From positions 38,793,771 through 38,857,770 of the forward strand of contig NC_134705.1 in NCBI RefSeq assembly GCF_043290135.1: 64,000 bases of DNA. Direction: 5' to 3'. This document shows positions 11,173-22,868 of the stretch, piece after piece. Within the stretch, counting starts at the first letter, position 1, and each line of letters begins with the position of its first letter. The position numbers were made by a program, and so were the translations under genes. This DNA is from Rhipicephalus microplus. Its lineage: Eukaryota > Arthropoda > Arachnida > Ixodida > Ixodidae. The notes under the pieces are model-generated. The model saw only the letters and a program-made list of their open reading frames with translations, was not told the origin of the DNA and did no database searches.

Positions 11173-11893
11173 TTACGCTGAATGTAATACGACGAGGTAG
11201 TTGTCCCAAAGTGGCGAGGAGGTTTCCTTCGGGAGAACGCCATTTCGCAAGAAAACTGACTTAACTCCTCGTTTAAATACATTTGGAACAACGGTGGTCT
11301 TGCCCTCGAGGTATTCTTCAAGGCTCCTGAGTTCCGCGTCAGCTCGCTGTCGCTTGGCGAAGTTGTCGGCACTTATGGTTCCTAGGAAGTAGTCATCGTC
11401 GGGGTCGTCCTTTGGCCGGTGGTTTGACGGGGACTCAAGACAATCAGTTGGCGTCAGAGTGTTTTCTTTCAGACTTGTAAACGAAGGTAATGTCAAATTT
11501 TTGAAGTCTCAGGCCCCCCCTTGCGAGGTGACCTGAAGAGTATTTGAAGTTAGCTAGCCAACACAAGGTGTGGTGGTCACTAACAACTTTGAAAGGCTTG
11601 CCATAAAGGTAGGGCTGGAAATTCGATGTAGCCCAGATGGTCACAAGGCACTCCTTTCCTGTTGGAGAATAGTTGGCCTCCGCCTTTGATAAAGACCGGC
11701 TAGCGTAGCTGATGACTCTTTTCAGTGCGTTAGCCTTCTGCACAAGAACGGTGCCGGGACCTACATTGCCTGGGTCGGTGTGTATTTCTGTCTCAGCGAA
11801 ATCGTCGAAATGTGCACGTAGCGGAGGCGTCTGCAGCCGTCGTTTCAGTTCCTGAATTGCTTCCTCTTGCAGAGTTTCCCACTTAAACTCCAC
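11173..11893 (-). pseudogene. Ty3/gypsy RNase H and linker region, frameshifted
   Basis: The frame from 11893 reads LKRRLQTPPLRAHFDDFAETEIHTDPGNVGPGTVLVQ, then VISYASRSLSKAEANYSPTGKECL and FKVVSDHHTLCWLANF. This is RNase H, with TDPGNVG where TDAS-G is usual. The frame then changes near 11490, and the linker towards integrase continues to 11173 (RQRADAELRSLEEYLEGK). Confidence 0.82.
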
Positions 11894-11999
11894 TTCAGTC
11901 CTAGTAAGGCTAGTGAGTGCCTCTGCAATGTGGGTGAAGTTTTTGATGAACCGCCTGTATTAGGCGCATAGGCCTAGAAATTGACGCACGACCTTCTTG

Positions 12000-13460
12000 T
12001 CAGTTGGCGGCTGGAAGCTGGCAATAGAAGATGTTGGGGCGAATACCAGACTTGCTGATGACGTAACCCAGGAACAAGAGCTCCTCGTATGCAGAGCACC
12101 ACTTTTCTACCTTCAGGTTGAGTCCGCAGTTCTTGATAGCTTGCAGTACAGCTTCAAGGCGCCGAAGGTGTTTGTCGAAGTTGCAGGAAAACACCACGAC
12201 ATCGTCCAGGCACATAAGGCCAGTCTGCCACTTTAGCCGGTCAGTACTGAATTCATAACACGTCGGAAAGTCGCAGGTGCCGAGCAAAGACCAAAAAGCA
12301 TGGCCTTGAACTCGAATAGGCGATCCGGTACTATGAAGGCACTTTTCTCGATCTCTCTCGTCGACTTCAATCTGCCAATAGCCGGTCTTGAGGTTCATCA
12401 AAGCAAAGTACCTCGCACTCGGAAGTCAATCCTGGATGTCGTCTATGCGGGGGAAAGGATAAACGTCCTTCTTCGTGATGTTGTTCAGGCGGTGATAGTC
12501 GACGCAGAAGCGTAGGGTGCCGTCCTTCTTCTTGACTAATACAACAGGTGACGCCCATGGATGAACTCATTGAAGGCTGGATAATGTAGTCGCGTAGCAT
12601 TTCATCGACCTGCTTCTTTATGGCGTCGCGTTCACGCGTCGATATTCTGTACGGGCTCTGACGGTGTGGCCTGGCATTCTTTTCTGCTAGGATCCGATGT
12701 TTAGCGCCCGGAGTCTGTCGAACTTTCGACGAAGATGAAAAACACTCCTTGTATTGTCGAAGGAGATCTATGAGCTGTTTTTGCTTATGCGTCGGAAGGC
12801 TTGCGTTAACGTCGAAAGCTAGTTGACAAGATTGGTTCGTAGTATGAGCTTCGGTAGAGTCGGCGAGGGCGAAAACGTTGCTGGCTTCCATTATGTCTTC
12901 GATGTAGGCAACCGTGGTTTCATTGCTCACGTGCTTGTATTCGTTGCTGAAGTTTGGATGCATTACTATAGCTTTCCCTCCTCGCAGTTCGGCTATTTCT
13001 CTGGCAACAAAAATTTCGTGGTTGATCAACAGGTACTTGGTGCCTTTAACGACGTCTTGCATGTTTGTTGCTATTCGTGTGCCGACGAAAATGCTGACGT
13101 TGGAGCGAGAAGGAATGGTGACTTCTTCTTCCAGCACATTAAAGGCGCAGGTCAGCAGTGCTTTTTCTGTTGATAGCGTTATCGACTTTGATCTGAGGTT
13201 GAAAACTGCATTGTGAAGGTGCAAATCCATACTAAGAATGATGTCTCTAGATCAATGTCGTAGCACGACAACGCTTGTGGTGTAAATCCGGTTAATAATG
13301 AAGACCGGCTATGCAGATTACTGCCGGCGTTTCTAAGTGACTTGCAGCCGTCCGGATCTCATGGCCCTCCCACGCGGACTTCATTTTCTTCAACCTCGTA
13401 GAAAACGCTCCGCTGATGACGGAATACTCAGCTCCGCTGTCCACGAGAGCTGTCACATTG
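12000..13460 (-). pseudogene. Ty3/gypsy protease and reverse transcriptase, frameshifted
   Basis: The protease active site reads LVDSGAEYSVISG on the minus strand at about 13413-13455. RT starts near 12670 (SPYRISTRERDAIKKQVDEM), changes frame near 12550 and continues from 12401 as MNLKTGYWQIEVDERDREK. The catalytic box reads CLDDVVVF near 12210, so both Asp residues are kept. HLRRLEAVLQAI and LFLGYVISKSGI follow. Multiple frameshifts separate protease, RT halves and RNase H. Confidence 0.83.
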
Positions 13461-13730
13461 TGACCGTCGATAAGAACGTCGAGGTCGCTAGTACGTCATT
13501 TTTTTTTGCAGTTGGGCTTAGGCATCGGGTCACGAATACGTCGGCTTCTTTTGATACTTCCGTGTTGCGTCATTGGGTCGCATTTGGTACGTGAATTTCT
13601 GATGTCACGGCTAGGCAGGATACTGCCGTGTTCTTAAGGTGTCGTTGCGGCGTCGTCGTCAGCGGTGGAGTATTTTCGGTAGTTCGTCGTACAGCAACCG
13701 CCCCTCCATCGGTTACTGCCCTTAGTTTTC

Positions 13731-14637
13731 TCAAGGATGCAGGCAAGGCAACCGGCCATGGATTGGTTCAGTGTAGGGTCGGCGGTGCGGTGAGTTGTAG
13801 CGGCCGGGAGACGGGGAACGGTATGGTCGTCCTTCTTGCCACCGTGTTTCGGTGATGTAATCGGCAATATCGCGAGGCTTTTCACCAAGCTGTGGACGCG
13901 GCGCGTTGATGGCGAATCCCCGGAGCCCCATTTCTAGGTACTGGCAGCGGCGGCAGGTGTGGCCCAACGTTACTAGAATAACGTTGGTGTGACCAGTCTC
14001 CCCGCAGTTGTGGCATAGCGGGCGGTTGTCAGGGGCGTGCCAAACGTCTTTTTCCTTGATGTGAGGTGCTGGCCGAGAGGAGATTGATAGGACACCGGTG
14101 GTTATGGCAGCGGCGGCGTCTGGCGTGGGCGTGGTGGTGTGGGTTCGGAGAGAGGACGTTGCGTCGGGCAGAAGCAGCATAGCTTATCGTTTGCGGCTGA
14201 GGCGGCGGTGCTTTGGAAACTCCAAGATACTGCCAAACTTTGCGGACAATGTCGGCAATGGAGTCCACTTGGGCCTGCGATGAAGACAACAGCTTCCGTA
14301 GCTGCTCCCGCATGATCTGTTGGATCGTTTGGCATATGTCATCGGAGTCGAGGGTGTGAACAGCTATGCCGTTTTGCATCTATCGGCAATAGTACAGCTA
14401 GGTACGCCTTTCTAAAGTCTTCTCAGTGGTCGCAGTCTCCGAGACAAACTCTTGAACTGATTTGGGTGGGTTACGCACCAGCCCAGCGAAGAAATCTTGC
14501 TTTACCCCTCGCATGAGCAAACCGATCTTTTTATCTTCGGTCATGTCAGGGTGGGTCAGCCGGAACAGGCGAATCACTTCTTCCTTTGGCATGCCAGAGG
14601 TACTGGTTCGATACCCAGCACCTCCACCAGATGTCAC
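13731..14637 (-). pseudogene. Ty3/gypsy gag, N-terminal part deleted, frameshifted
   Basis: Immediately after the primer site the frame reads MPKEEVIRLFRLTHPDMTE and MRGVKQDFFAGLVRNPP, the C-terminal part of gag. The matching stretch of the related gag at 24127-24932 is preceded there by about 180 residues that are absent here. A nucleocapsid knuckle begins CHNCGETGH near 14000 and is disrupted after the His. Confidence 0.78.
14603..14629 (-). promoter_or_regulatory. Primer-binding site with tRNA T-arm-like extension
   Basis: On the + strand CCCAGCACCTCCACCA at 14614-14629 resembles a tRNA 3' end including CCA, two bases from the LTR. Just left lies CTGGTTCGATA (14603-14613), which with CCCAG looks like a tRNA T-arm. 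The same 17-base site adjoins the LTR at 24953. Confidence 0.65.
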
Positions 14638-14985
14638 AGTGTCGTGACGCTGACAAAGGTAGAGAAGACTTGTCCCAATGAAAAGTTTTTATTTATTGAC
14701 CTAACTTGTGACCACGTAACAGAAATGCCAGATTACAGCAAGACACTCGCATACTGATAACGGCGGGCAGAGCGTCGGCCGTCGATCAACTGACAAGCGG
14801 CGAAACGTGTAAGCAATTACACATTTGCCATCGAATGTTCTAGCGTTATCGCTAGCGGCGATGTAAAATCCCGAATAATCTGTGACGTTCCTGAAATCTT
14901 ATTAAAACGATCTACTGAAGCCTCGAACCTTCTCGAACATCGTAGGCGCGGTTTGCGTTGAACGTAGTGTAGCGGGGTAATAACA
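14632..14985 (-). repeat. 5' LTR of the decayed Ty3/gypsy element
   Basis: Begins TGTCACAG beside the primer site and ends TAACA at 14985, so it has the TG...CA ends of an LTR (about 354 bp). The outer end is inferred from the TG...CA rule, because no second copy is present. Confidence 0.6.
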
Positions 14986-15386
14986 AAACTTGGAGAAATG
15001 AACGTGGCACTATTAACAATCTGACTAACTATGTTGTTTCGGTGAGATTGCTTTGTTTCGACTTTCTAAAGCATTATGCGCTTTTTCATATGCCCTAATA
15101 GAAGAATATTTGTCAACGTTATATTTCATAAAATGAAAACGCTTGGGTAACCCTTCGTTCTGTGTTAGACGCAGCTGCATATAATAGAACAGCTGATTGC
15201 AATCACTGATCTTACTATGGAATGAAAACGAGCCATTGACAAAATCTGAATCTCGCACTTCTCCTGACGGCACTCTAAAATCATTCGAGTGTATGTTGTC
15301 AATAAGTACTCTCCCACTTCAATCGGTTAAAGGTGGTAGTTGCATTGATTATGTGAGTGCTGCCTAAATGCAAGCTTCCCATGCAG
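14986..15386. other. End of intron 1 before exon 2
   Basis: No recognised element. It ends in ATGCAG|G at 15381-15386, the acceptor of exon 2. Confidence 0.65.
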
Positions 15387-15790
15387 GTCACAAAAAGAGA
15401 TCCGCACCGAAGGCCTGTTCGCAGCTCTCAATGACTGCGTGTACCGCAGCATGAACCATTTCGACTACGTCCTCGTGCTCGACTTGGACGAATTTGCCGT
15501 TCCTCGGAAGGACGACAGTCTACCTGCAATGGTGACCAGACTGAAACGCGCTGCGCCACGCACCATGAGTTACGTGCTTTTGAACAGCTTCTTTTACCTC
15601 TACTGGGAAAACGACACTACTGCCTACGGAGCCCTGCCAGAGACTACCCCTCTAGAGATACCTTATCTGCTTACCCAGTTCAAGACTCGCCGGTCAAGAA
15701 AAGTGTTCCGAGTTGGCTCACGCTCCAAGTACATCGTACGTCCGGTGGCGGCTGTTGAAGTGGGGAACCACGTCGTCTGGAGATACCTTG
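15387..15790 (+). CDS. Glycosyltransferase family 92 protein, coding exon 2 of 3
   Basis: Encodes the last base of codon 306 through the first base of codon 441. It carries the centre of the catalytic domain: EGLFAALNDCVYRSMNHFDYV, then VLVLDLDEF, the acidic DxDE motif at residues 338-341 that in GT-A-type enzymes such as GT92 binds the metal and sugar nucleotide. SYVLLNSFFYLYW and KYIVRPVAAVEVGNHVVW follow, typical of the second half of the domain. Acceptor ATGCAG|GTC and donor TTG|GTAAAC are both good, and phases 2 and 1 match the neighbouring exons. There are no stops or frameshifts. Confidence 0.92.
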
Positions 15791-17344
15791 GTAAACTTCT
15801 TACTCTTATTTGTTCCTACGCCTAATGTTACATTTGGTCAACAACGATTATAGTGCACTCTCTTCATTTCTTGTACTTTTTGGTGATGCACATAATAGTG
15901 AATTGTACGCCAAGGCGGTGAGTGCTTACGATGCCCTGCGACTGACTGCGTGATAGAGGGTTCTGTCCCGGCAGTGGCTATCGTGTTTGGATGTCTGAAA
16001 AATGCTACAGGCTGCTGTGGTGGGCGATGTCGATGCACCTCAAGGAAAATTATACCAAAAAAAATTGGAGCACACTTCTAAACGTGTCTCACTATTGTAT
16101 TGTGGTTTAGGCACGCGAAACACCCCATAATAATTGATGATGCATTTTTTGCACGTTTCCTTAAACTCCGAAACTAATATGCTAAGCAGGCGATAGCTCT
16201 CATGATACATGTCCAAATATCATACGCGACCTGTGCACACCTTTGCAGCGCTGCTGCTACGAGGGTGACTGGGACTCATCCCGCAAGAGCATTCACGTTC
16301 TCTACATACAAGTTAGAGCACAGTTTCCGCGTTTCCACACACCTACCGCAACATATCTGCTCGTTCGCAAGGTAACTGTTGGTTTTAGAGACATTGAATT
16401 ATGCATGTAATTACGCTAGAGATCACGCGATGAAACATTTTCTTCTATACAACACTTGCCTCAACAAAGCGATTGCCAATACTCAACGCTCTTCGCCCTG
16501 TAAAGGTAAAACGCCAATATTCTATTTCTCAGCGCAAGTCAGGTGGTAGAGAGACTAGCACAAGGCTCTTTAGGTGCAGCCTACGAAATGCGCGGAAAGA
16601 CGTAGGAAAAAAAACAATTGCCGCCGAGCTTTCGGCACGGGCAGGATGGAGTTCACTTTAATAGGGATAAACGACATGTTGGTGGAAAAACTTTTAGTTA
16701 TGAGTGGAGCTCAGTGGAACGGTTCCCTCAGTTTTTTTTTCTTGTTAGATGCACTCAGTGAGCGAAGAATGACGGTTATCACTCTGTGTAACAGCTTTAT
16801 CGCTCCAATGGGACATCGCTCTCAGCCATCCATGTAGACGTTCAGGAAACGTAGAGCGATTATGGATGTCCTAATTGCCGTAAAGGTAGAGCAAACTGTG
16901 CCATTTAATGGAATTACATGCTAAAAAACATCGCTGCAGGTGTTGAGAAATGTCGTGGTAGCGGAATGAAATACGTTTTTACTGCTTTAACTTGTGCACC
17001 TAAACACAAGATCGTAATTTTCGTATATATTGTTTCTGTACCGATGAAGACGCCATGACCGTGAGTCGCACGCCACAAAATTGAACGCAGTAGCAGCTCT
17101 TTATGGCCAGAAAGGTACGTCAACATAACTTCAAGACGTGACGAACGTAATGTAGAGTGGGAAATTTTCGAAATCTTATAAATAGCGCCTATTTGCAAAT
17201 TTTATTTTGGGCATGCAAATGGACGACCATAACGTCCTTTGAAGTTGAGCATCTTGCAGTAATTACTGATTGATTTATTGAATCATTTAAGGACTTACTT
17301 TTCTTGGCTCTTCAGCTAAGGTAGATATTCAAGCGAAATTGCAA
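15791..17344. other. Start of intron 2, no recognised element
   Basis: Ordinary AT-rich intronic sequence after the GTAAAC donor. The short open frames have no family resemblance. Confidence 0.6.
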
Positions 17345-17416
17345 GCTTGAGAGGAGGAGGAGGAAATAACTTTATTCAGAGTCCGGCGAGTAGATGGGAA
17401 GGGCGAATGGCCCCGC

Positions 17417-18072
17417 CTAGGTTACGGCCAGGAATCCTTGGCTCCTGGCGGCTTCCTCGGCTCGCTGGATGGCCCACATTTGGTCTTCGAGAACGCGGCT
17501 GAGCACTTCAGCTTCCCAGCGCGCGCGAACGCTGTCACCAGAGGCCGCATACTCGTTATGGGCACTAATACCTCTACATTCCCATAAGATATGCTCCAGA
17601 ATGGCTCTGGAGTCGCACCACTTGCACCTGTCCGTTTTGTATATATCAGGATATATAATGTGCAAGAGTGCACAATTCGGATACGTCCTTGTTTGTAACT
17701 GCCGCCATTCGACAGACTGTCTTTTTGTTAATTTTGCGTGAGGAGGCGGGAATATGCCCCTCTGAATTCTCTAATGTTTTGTAATGTAATTGTATCTGGT
17801 CAATCTGCTTCCCACTTCAACTCGTCCGCCGGGCCGTAATCACCGGAGAAGGCTGGGGTGGCACTTGAGAGGGCGGCTCGGTCAGTGAGCCCTCGAGCTG
17901 CGTCATGTACAGCCCCGTTGTTGCTGTCCCCCGCGATGGCATGAGCAGGTGTCCATATAATATATGTATTTCTGGGGCTTGTTCGACACCCTCCTTGTAG
18001 AATACGTAGTGCCTCCGGGAAGATGTAGCCATTGGCAAAGTTTCTCCTTGCCGTTTGAGAGTCACTGACTAT
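17417..18072 (-). pseudogene. LINE A, RNase H second half and C-terminal Cys/His region
   Basis: From 18072 leftwards the minus strand continues an RNase H with SDSQTARRNFANGYI and a WTPAHA-like box. The region is frameshifted and in part missing. At 17665-17417 an 82-residue frame reads CKWCDSRAILEHILWEC, the C-terminal zinc-binding-like motif of this LINE group, and ends in a stop at 17417. Confidence 0.78.
18062..18072 (+). repeat. Target-site duplication, left copy, of LINE B
   Basis: TCACTGACTAT here and again at 19890-19900, directly after the (CAT)n tail of LINE B. Excising LINE B with one copy rejoins LINE A across its RNase H (VIVSDSQTA). Confidence 0.92.
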
Positions 18073-19889
18073 CTAAACGCCAGTCTCTAAACGCCAGGCA
18101 TTTTTTTCAGATCGAGGACGAGGAATATGGCCCGTACATTATGGGAACGCGGGGTACCCCACAGGGAGCAGTGTTATCACCGCTCCTTTTCAACATTGCT
18201 ATGATGCGCCTCCCAAGCGAATTGGCCAGGATTGAAGGCACACAACACGCAGTATATGCCGATGATATTACAATCTGGACCACTGAAGGGAGCCTTGGTG
18301 AAATGCAGGAACGCCTTCAGCAGGCCACATCCATAGTCGAGGCGTATGCCAACGATTGTGGACTCCAATGTGCTCCAAACAAATCAGAACTTCTGCACGT
18401 TAGAGCGAAGCCAAGAAATAAGTCAGCCATACACATCTCCTTGTCTGGGGTTCCCATCAGAGAGGTGGAGGAGCTCCGGATTCTGGGCCTGTTCATTCAC
18501 CACAGACTCGGACCGGACTCCACTATAGCGAAACTCAAGAGAATAGGTGAACAGGTAGGGCGCATGATCCACCGCGTTTCCAACAAGCGGGGTGGTCTGT
18601 GGGGCAAGAACGCGCTTCGGCTCGCCCATGCCTTCGTGACTAGCCGGATCCTCTACGCCGTCCCATACCTTCGCACTAACAAGCAAGAAGACGAAAGAAT
18701 AGATGCCATCATTCGTAAGGCTACTAAACGAGCTCTGGATCTCCCGGTGGCCACTTCCAACGCCAAACTGAGGGCGTTAGGTGTGCTCAACTCCTACCAG
18801 GAGTTGCGGAAGGCCCACCTTATGAATCAATATACGCGGCTCGTGCAGACGGCTCCCGGGCGCCACCTGCTGAACCGCTTACATATACAGCACACTTGCA
18901 CTGCAGAGGAGGCGGAGCGTATTCCGGAACTGTGACGGCATATGCTCTCGGTCTCTCCACTCCCCAGTAACATGGATAAGCACGCGCACGAAAGCAGAAG
19001 ACAGGCACGGGCTCGGACGCTTGAGAGGCAACACGGCTCCCGACCTGGTGTATTCTACGTAGATATAGCGGGGCCTTCGCCCACGAGATTTTACACGGCC
19101 TGTGTAGTTCACCGGGAAAAGCATGTCAATGGGCTCTCGTTCCGAGCACTAAATCCAGAGCGCGCTGAGGAAGTCGTGATAGCGCTTGCTGCTGCGGACC
19201 CCAACTCGAAAGTTATCATCACGGACTTCCGGAAAGCATGTGCTCATTACTTGGTAGGAGAGATATCCCCCCTAGCCAGCCAAATTCTAAAACGGGCTCT
19301 CACTGATCCAGCCCCGAAACGCATCGTGTGGGCTCCTGGCCATCAGGACTTACGAGGTAAAGAGGCCGCTGACGCGGCCGCCCGAGCGCTTACCCACCGG
19401 GCTCCTCACCTTGGCTCTTATGACTCGGAGGCCAATACACCGCTGCTGCGGTTCAAAGAAACTCTGACCTATTATCGCGACACTCACCGCCTTTACCCGG
19501 CTCCTGCAAAGGGGCTGAGTAAGGCGGAAGAGCGAACTCTAAGGCACCTGCAGACAGGTACTCTACTCAGTCCTGCAATCCTAAAACATTTCGATGCGAA
19601 CACAGATGGGCGGTGCCCACACTGTGGGGAGACGTGTGATATCTTCCACATGGTGAGGGCATGTCCGAAAAATCCCAACCTACCCCCTTCCCCTACCCCT
19701 TCCCGAGAGGCATGGGAGACTGCCCTCCTCAACTGCTCATCACTAGAGTCTCAACGGGCTCTGGTGAGACGGGCGCGAGTAGGGGCCTCGTCATGCGGTG
19801 TCCCAGACTAAGGACGCCGACCATGTAGCGGGGTCATGCTTTGGCCCCGTACCTCTCTCTTTTATAATAAATGTTTTTCATCATCATCA
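18073..19889 (+). mobile_element. 5'-truncated LINE (LINE B) inserted in LINE A
   Basis: 1.8 kb insertion with an 11 bp target duplication. It starts mid-RT, carries RNase H and the C-terminal Cys/His region, and ends with TATAATAAATG (AATAAA at 19865-19870) and a CAT-repeat tail. The first about 38 bases hold a small duplication (TAAACGCCAG twice) not found in the coding part, as is common at the 5' junction of truncated LINEs. Confidence 0.9.
18111..19811 (+). pseudogene. LINE B ORF2 fragment (RT, RNase H), one nonsense codon
   Basis: One frame runs from 18111 to the stop at 19811 and is broken only by TGA at 18933-18935, probably from CGA. RT motifs: GTRGTPQGAVLSPLLFN (from 18144), VYADDITIW near 18255 with the catalytic YADD intact, and the thumb to about 18900. 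RNase H from about 19050: FYVDIAGP where TDGS-type motifs are usual, and IVWAPGHQDLRGKEAADAAA near 19325. The end carries CPHCGETCDIFHMVRACP, a C-terminal Cys/His motif. The N-terminal endonuclease and early RT are absent through 5' truncation. Confidence 0.87.
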
Positions 19890-19900
19890 TCACTGACTAT

Positions 19901-21450
19901 TACGATTGCGTTTGTCTGAGCTACTGCAAGCGCTATGGCTATCTCTTCCACTGTCTCGGTACTTGTGGTGCGTATCGTCGCGCATGTCGTACAGCGTTTG
20001 TTGCAATCGATTACGGCTGCCATAAACCCCCGTCTGCGCTTGTATCGACCAGTCTCTACGAAAACTGCGTCCTTGTCATTACCGAAGTTTTTTTTATTTG
20101 CTTTGCTCTTGTCTCTCGTCTGGCCTTATTGTGTTCGGGGTGCATGTTTTTTGGCAAAGGGGGTATCATCGTTGTTTCTATGGTCTCTCTTGGGATGTTC
20201 ACCTTGACGCCGTGTTGTGTCTGATACGTTATCCCTAGTCTCTCTAGGATATGTCTTCCTACTCGTGTCTTAGAGAGACGTTCATATTGCGCCGTACGCT
20301 GCGCCTCAATGATCTCATCCATGGTATTGTGCAGGCCTAGCTGTAGCAGTTTGTCGGTGCTTGTGGTAATTGGTAGCCCTATGGCTAGTTTGAATATTTT
20401 TCGAATGAGGCAGTCTAACTTGATCTTTTCTAGGAGTTGCAATTTTAAGTACGGCGCAACGTATGCAAATCTGCTTATCACGAATGCCTGTATCAACATT
20501 ATCGTGTTTTCCTCCATCATGCCTCTGTGCTTAGTTGCTATCCTTTTTATGAATCTCATTATTTGGGCTACAGTTGCATTCAGTTGGCTGAAGGTTTCTT
20601 CGTTGTTGCCCTTGGCTTCGATGAGCAGACCCAGTACCCTGATCCTGTCGACTATGGGTATGGTTTTTCCATCGGCTGTTCTTAAATCTAATTCTTCTCT
20701 ATGAGTGAGATCTTGCAGGCAGTTGCCTGGTTTGCGACCTCTACGAGTAGGTCTGTACAGCAACAGCTCTGATTTTTCCGCAGAGCAGGCTAGCCCAGTA
20801 CCTTCCAGATACCGCTTGACCGTTTAGACTGCTGTATGAAGCGTTTCCTCTATTTTACTATCACTCCCACTTCTAATCCACAGGGTGATGTCATCTGCAT
20901 ATATTGTATGATTCAGTCTTTTGATTGATTGCAGTTTGGTTGGAAGTCCAACTAGGGCCAGATTGAATAATATAGGCAACAATACCGAGCGTTGCGGCGT
21001 ACCTGCACTGCCCATCTCAATTTCCTCCGAAACTAGGCCCCCTATCATGATCTGTGCCTTCCTTCCCGTCAAAAAATTACGCACGTAATTGTACGTCCGT
21101 TGTCCCAGACCTAGATCATTTACCCTTTTTAGCACCGTTGTATGGGTTACATTATCAAAGGCCTTCTTGAGGTCTAACCCTAGAATGGCCTTTGTCACTG
21201 TTCCCGGATTATCTATAATCTGATATTTTAACTGTAGAATTACGTCTTGCGCTGAGAGGTTCCTCCTGAGCCCTATCATTGTGGGTGGAAGCGCATCCCG
21301 GTCCTCGAGATAGGTGATTATCCACTCCATAATTACGTGCTCTATGAGTTCCCCCACGCAAGATGTGAGATATATGGGTCTCAAGTCGGCAATCTGCAGT
21401 CACTTGCCTGGCTTCACTATTAACACGATTTTTCTTCACGTCTTCCATTG
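19901..21450 (-). pseudogene. LINE A reverse transcriptase
   Basis: The minus-strand frame from 21384 to 20056 is open except for one TAA at 20824-20826. It holds MRPIYLTSCVGELIEHVI, LGLDLKKAFDNVTH, GTPQRSVLLPILFN (R for the usual G) and HTIYADDITLW with intact YADD. The thumb and connection region ends near RRETRAKQIKKTS. Further N-terminal parts are readable only in pieces, with an APGLDGI block near 21560. The 5' end near 21790 is truncated. Confidence 0.84.
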
Positions 21451-21790
21451 TTGCCGAATCTGTCCTGCTTTCGAGGATTTGGTAATAAATTGAGGTAACT
21501 TAGTTATGAACTCGTCATCCAAATCGCATAGCGTTTTGCTAGTTATGCCATCTAGTCCAGGTGCTAATCTAGTATTGAGTTTTTGCGAGGCGTCCCACAT
21601 TCACCGATCTCGTTGTCTAAATCATCATTTGCCAGCCCTGTGTAATCAGGGTGGGTAACGGGAACCGCTTGAGAGATGTATGTTTTCTTGATTTCATTCA
21701 GAAAAGTTTTGCACAGGAGTGTGTCTCTGAAGCCAATGCAGCCGCTTTGTTAAGCACCGCGTATTTATTCATCTTGATTCCTCTGCCCCA

Positions 21791-22301
21791 AAGGTAGAAG
21801 AAGATAATTATAAGAAAGCAACAGCAAAAAAAATCAGTGGAGAAGAGCAGGAATGAATGGTAGACAGCGGATAAGACAGCTCAAATTATTGACGTGTCCA
21901 GTTATCAGTGTAAGCAATCGGAGAAACCAGCAAGCAAGGAAGGCCAAGTTTAGGGAGGAAAAAATATCGGCAAACTGCACGGGGTCTTTCGCGTGGACGG
22001 TGTTAGACAAACGGGTTTTGAGTTGATATACAAGCCAGGAGACAAGAAAATTGCCCTATTGTACTTTATAAGACGTGTATCACATATCAGCAGTGCCTTG
22101 ATCTGAGATTTACCGGGCCGGCAGAGCTAACAATGCTTACATAAGTATGTTGAGCAAGGCTTAAGTTGGCCTTATTTTTTATTAGGTATTTTTTCTCTGT
22201 ATGGTCTCCTGATTTGACGTGGCAATCTATCTTGAAATCGTGTCAGCTTAACCACCAGTGCTTGGGCCTACAGCTAAATATATTCCACCTGGGCTACACC
22301 A
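21791..22301. other. Intronic stretch, no recognised element
   Basis: No coding or repeat resemblance that I can support. Confidence 0.5.
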
Positions 22302-22765
22302 ATTCGTGACAAATACTTTCTTCTGCATGTTAGTTGGGGTGTCCTTTACGAACGCTACTGTTTGTAACGTCAGAACGGCAGACATTGTGGCATCTGACCC
22401 CTGCGGCAGTGACGAAATCATCGAACACATTCCATGCTAATGTCTACACCGATCCTTTGTTGATGATTCATTTGTGGGGTTTTACGTCCCGAAACCACAA
22501 TATAATTTTGAGAGACGCCGTAGTGAAGGGCTTCGGAAATTTTGATTACCAAAGGATCTTGAACGTGCACGAAACTCTAACCACACGGGTCTACAGCATT
22601 TTCGCCTTCATTACAACAACCCATGACAAACAATATTTCAAGGTAGGTAACTTGGGGTGTCTTTTACGAACACCACTGCTTGCCGCGTCAAAATGACAGA
22701 CATTGTTGCATCTGACCATTGCCGTGTTAACATATTCATCGAACACATCCAATGCTAATGTCCGC
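22302..22765. repeat. Two diverged direct repeats separated by a SINE
   Basis: About 150 bp at 22302-22455 recurs at 22620-22765. Shared stretches include TTGGGGTGTC, TTTACGAAC, GACAGACATTGT-like and CATCGAACACAT, and both copies end CATGCTAATGTC or AATGCTAATGTC. The copies are clearly diverged. A SINE fragment lies between them. Confidence 0.75.
22463..22611 (-). mobile_element. Tick SINE, diverged and headless copy
   Basis: Resembles the intact SINE at 32463-32700 (GTGGGGTTTTACGTC, GAGACGCCGTAGTG, AACGTGCACGAAACTC), but lacks the tRNA-like head and is more diverged than the other copies. Confidence 0.75.
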
Positions 22766-22868
22766 GGTACAGCTTCCCAAGACAGCGTCTCTCAACAGTT
22801 TCTGCGCACTTCGACGATTATTCACTCAGTCAATAAGTGCCTGAAAGGTCAAGCACCACGCCGTATAT

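Larger units (their letters stand above)
10018..14985 (-). mobile_element. Decayed Ty3/gypsy LTR retrotransposon, minus strand
   Basis: On the minus strand from the right: LTR, primer-binding site, partial gag, zinc knuckle, protease, RT, RNase H and integrase, the Ty3/gypsy order. Only the right (5') LTR is seen. The 3' LTR has been lost where a TA microsatellite now stands. The coding parts lie in several frames with stops, and the N-terminal half of gag is missing. Related gag protein and the same primer site occur in the small element at 23693-25104. Confidence 0.85.
17345..21790 (-). mobile_element. 5'-truncated LINE with RNase H (LINE A), minus strand, split by LINE B
   Basis: Minus-strand remnants of one LINE: RT from about 21790 to 20056, RNase H across the 19901/18072 junction, a C-terminal Cys/His region at 17417-17665, an AATAAA (reverse of TTTATT near 17370) and a (TCC)n tail at 17352-17366. 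LINE B (18073-19889) sits inside the RNase H with an 11 bp target duplication. It resembles the longer LINE at 35485-42080. Confidence 0.83.
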
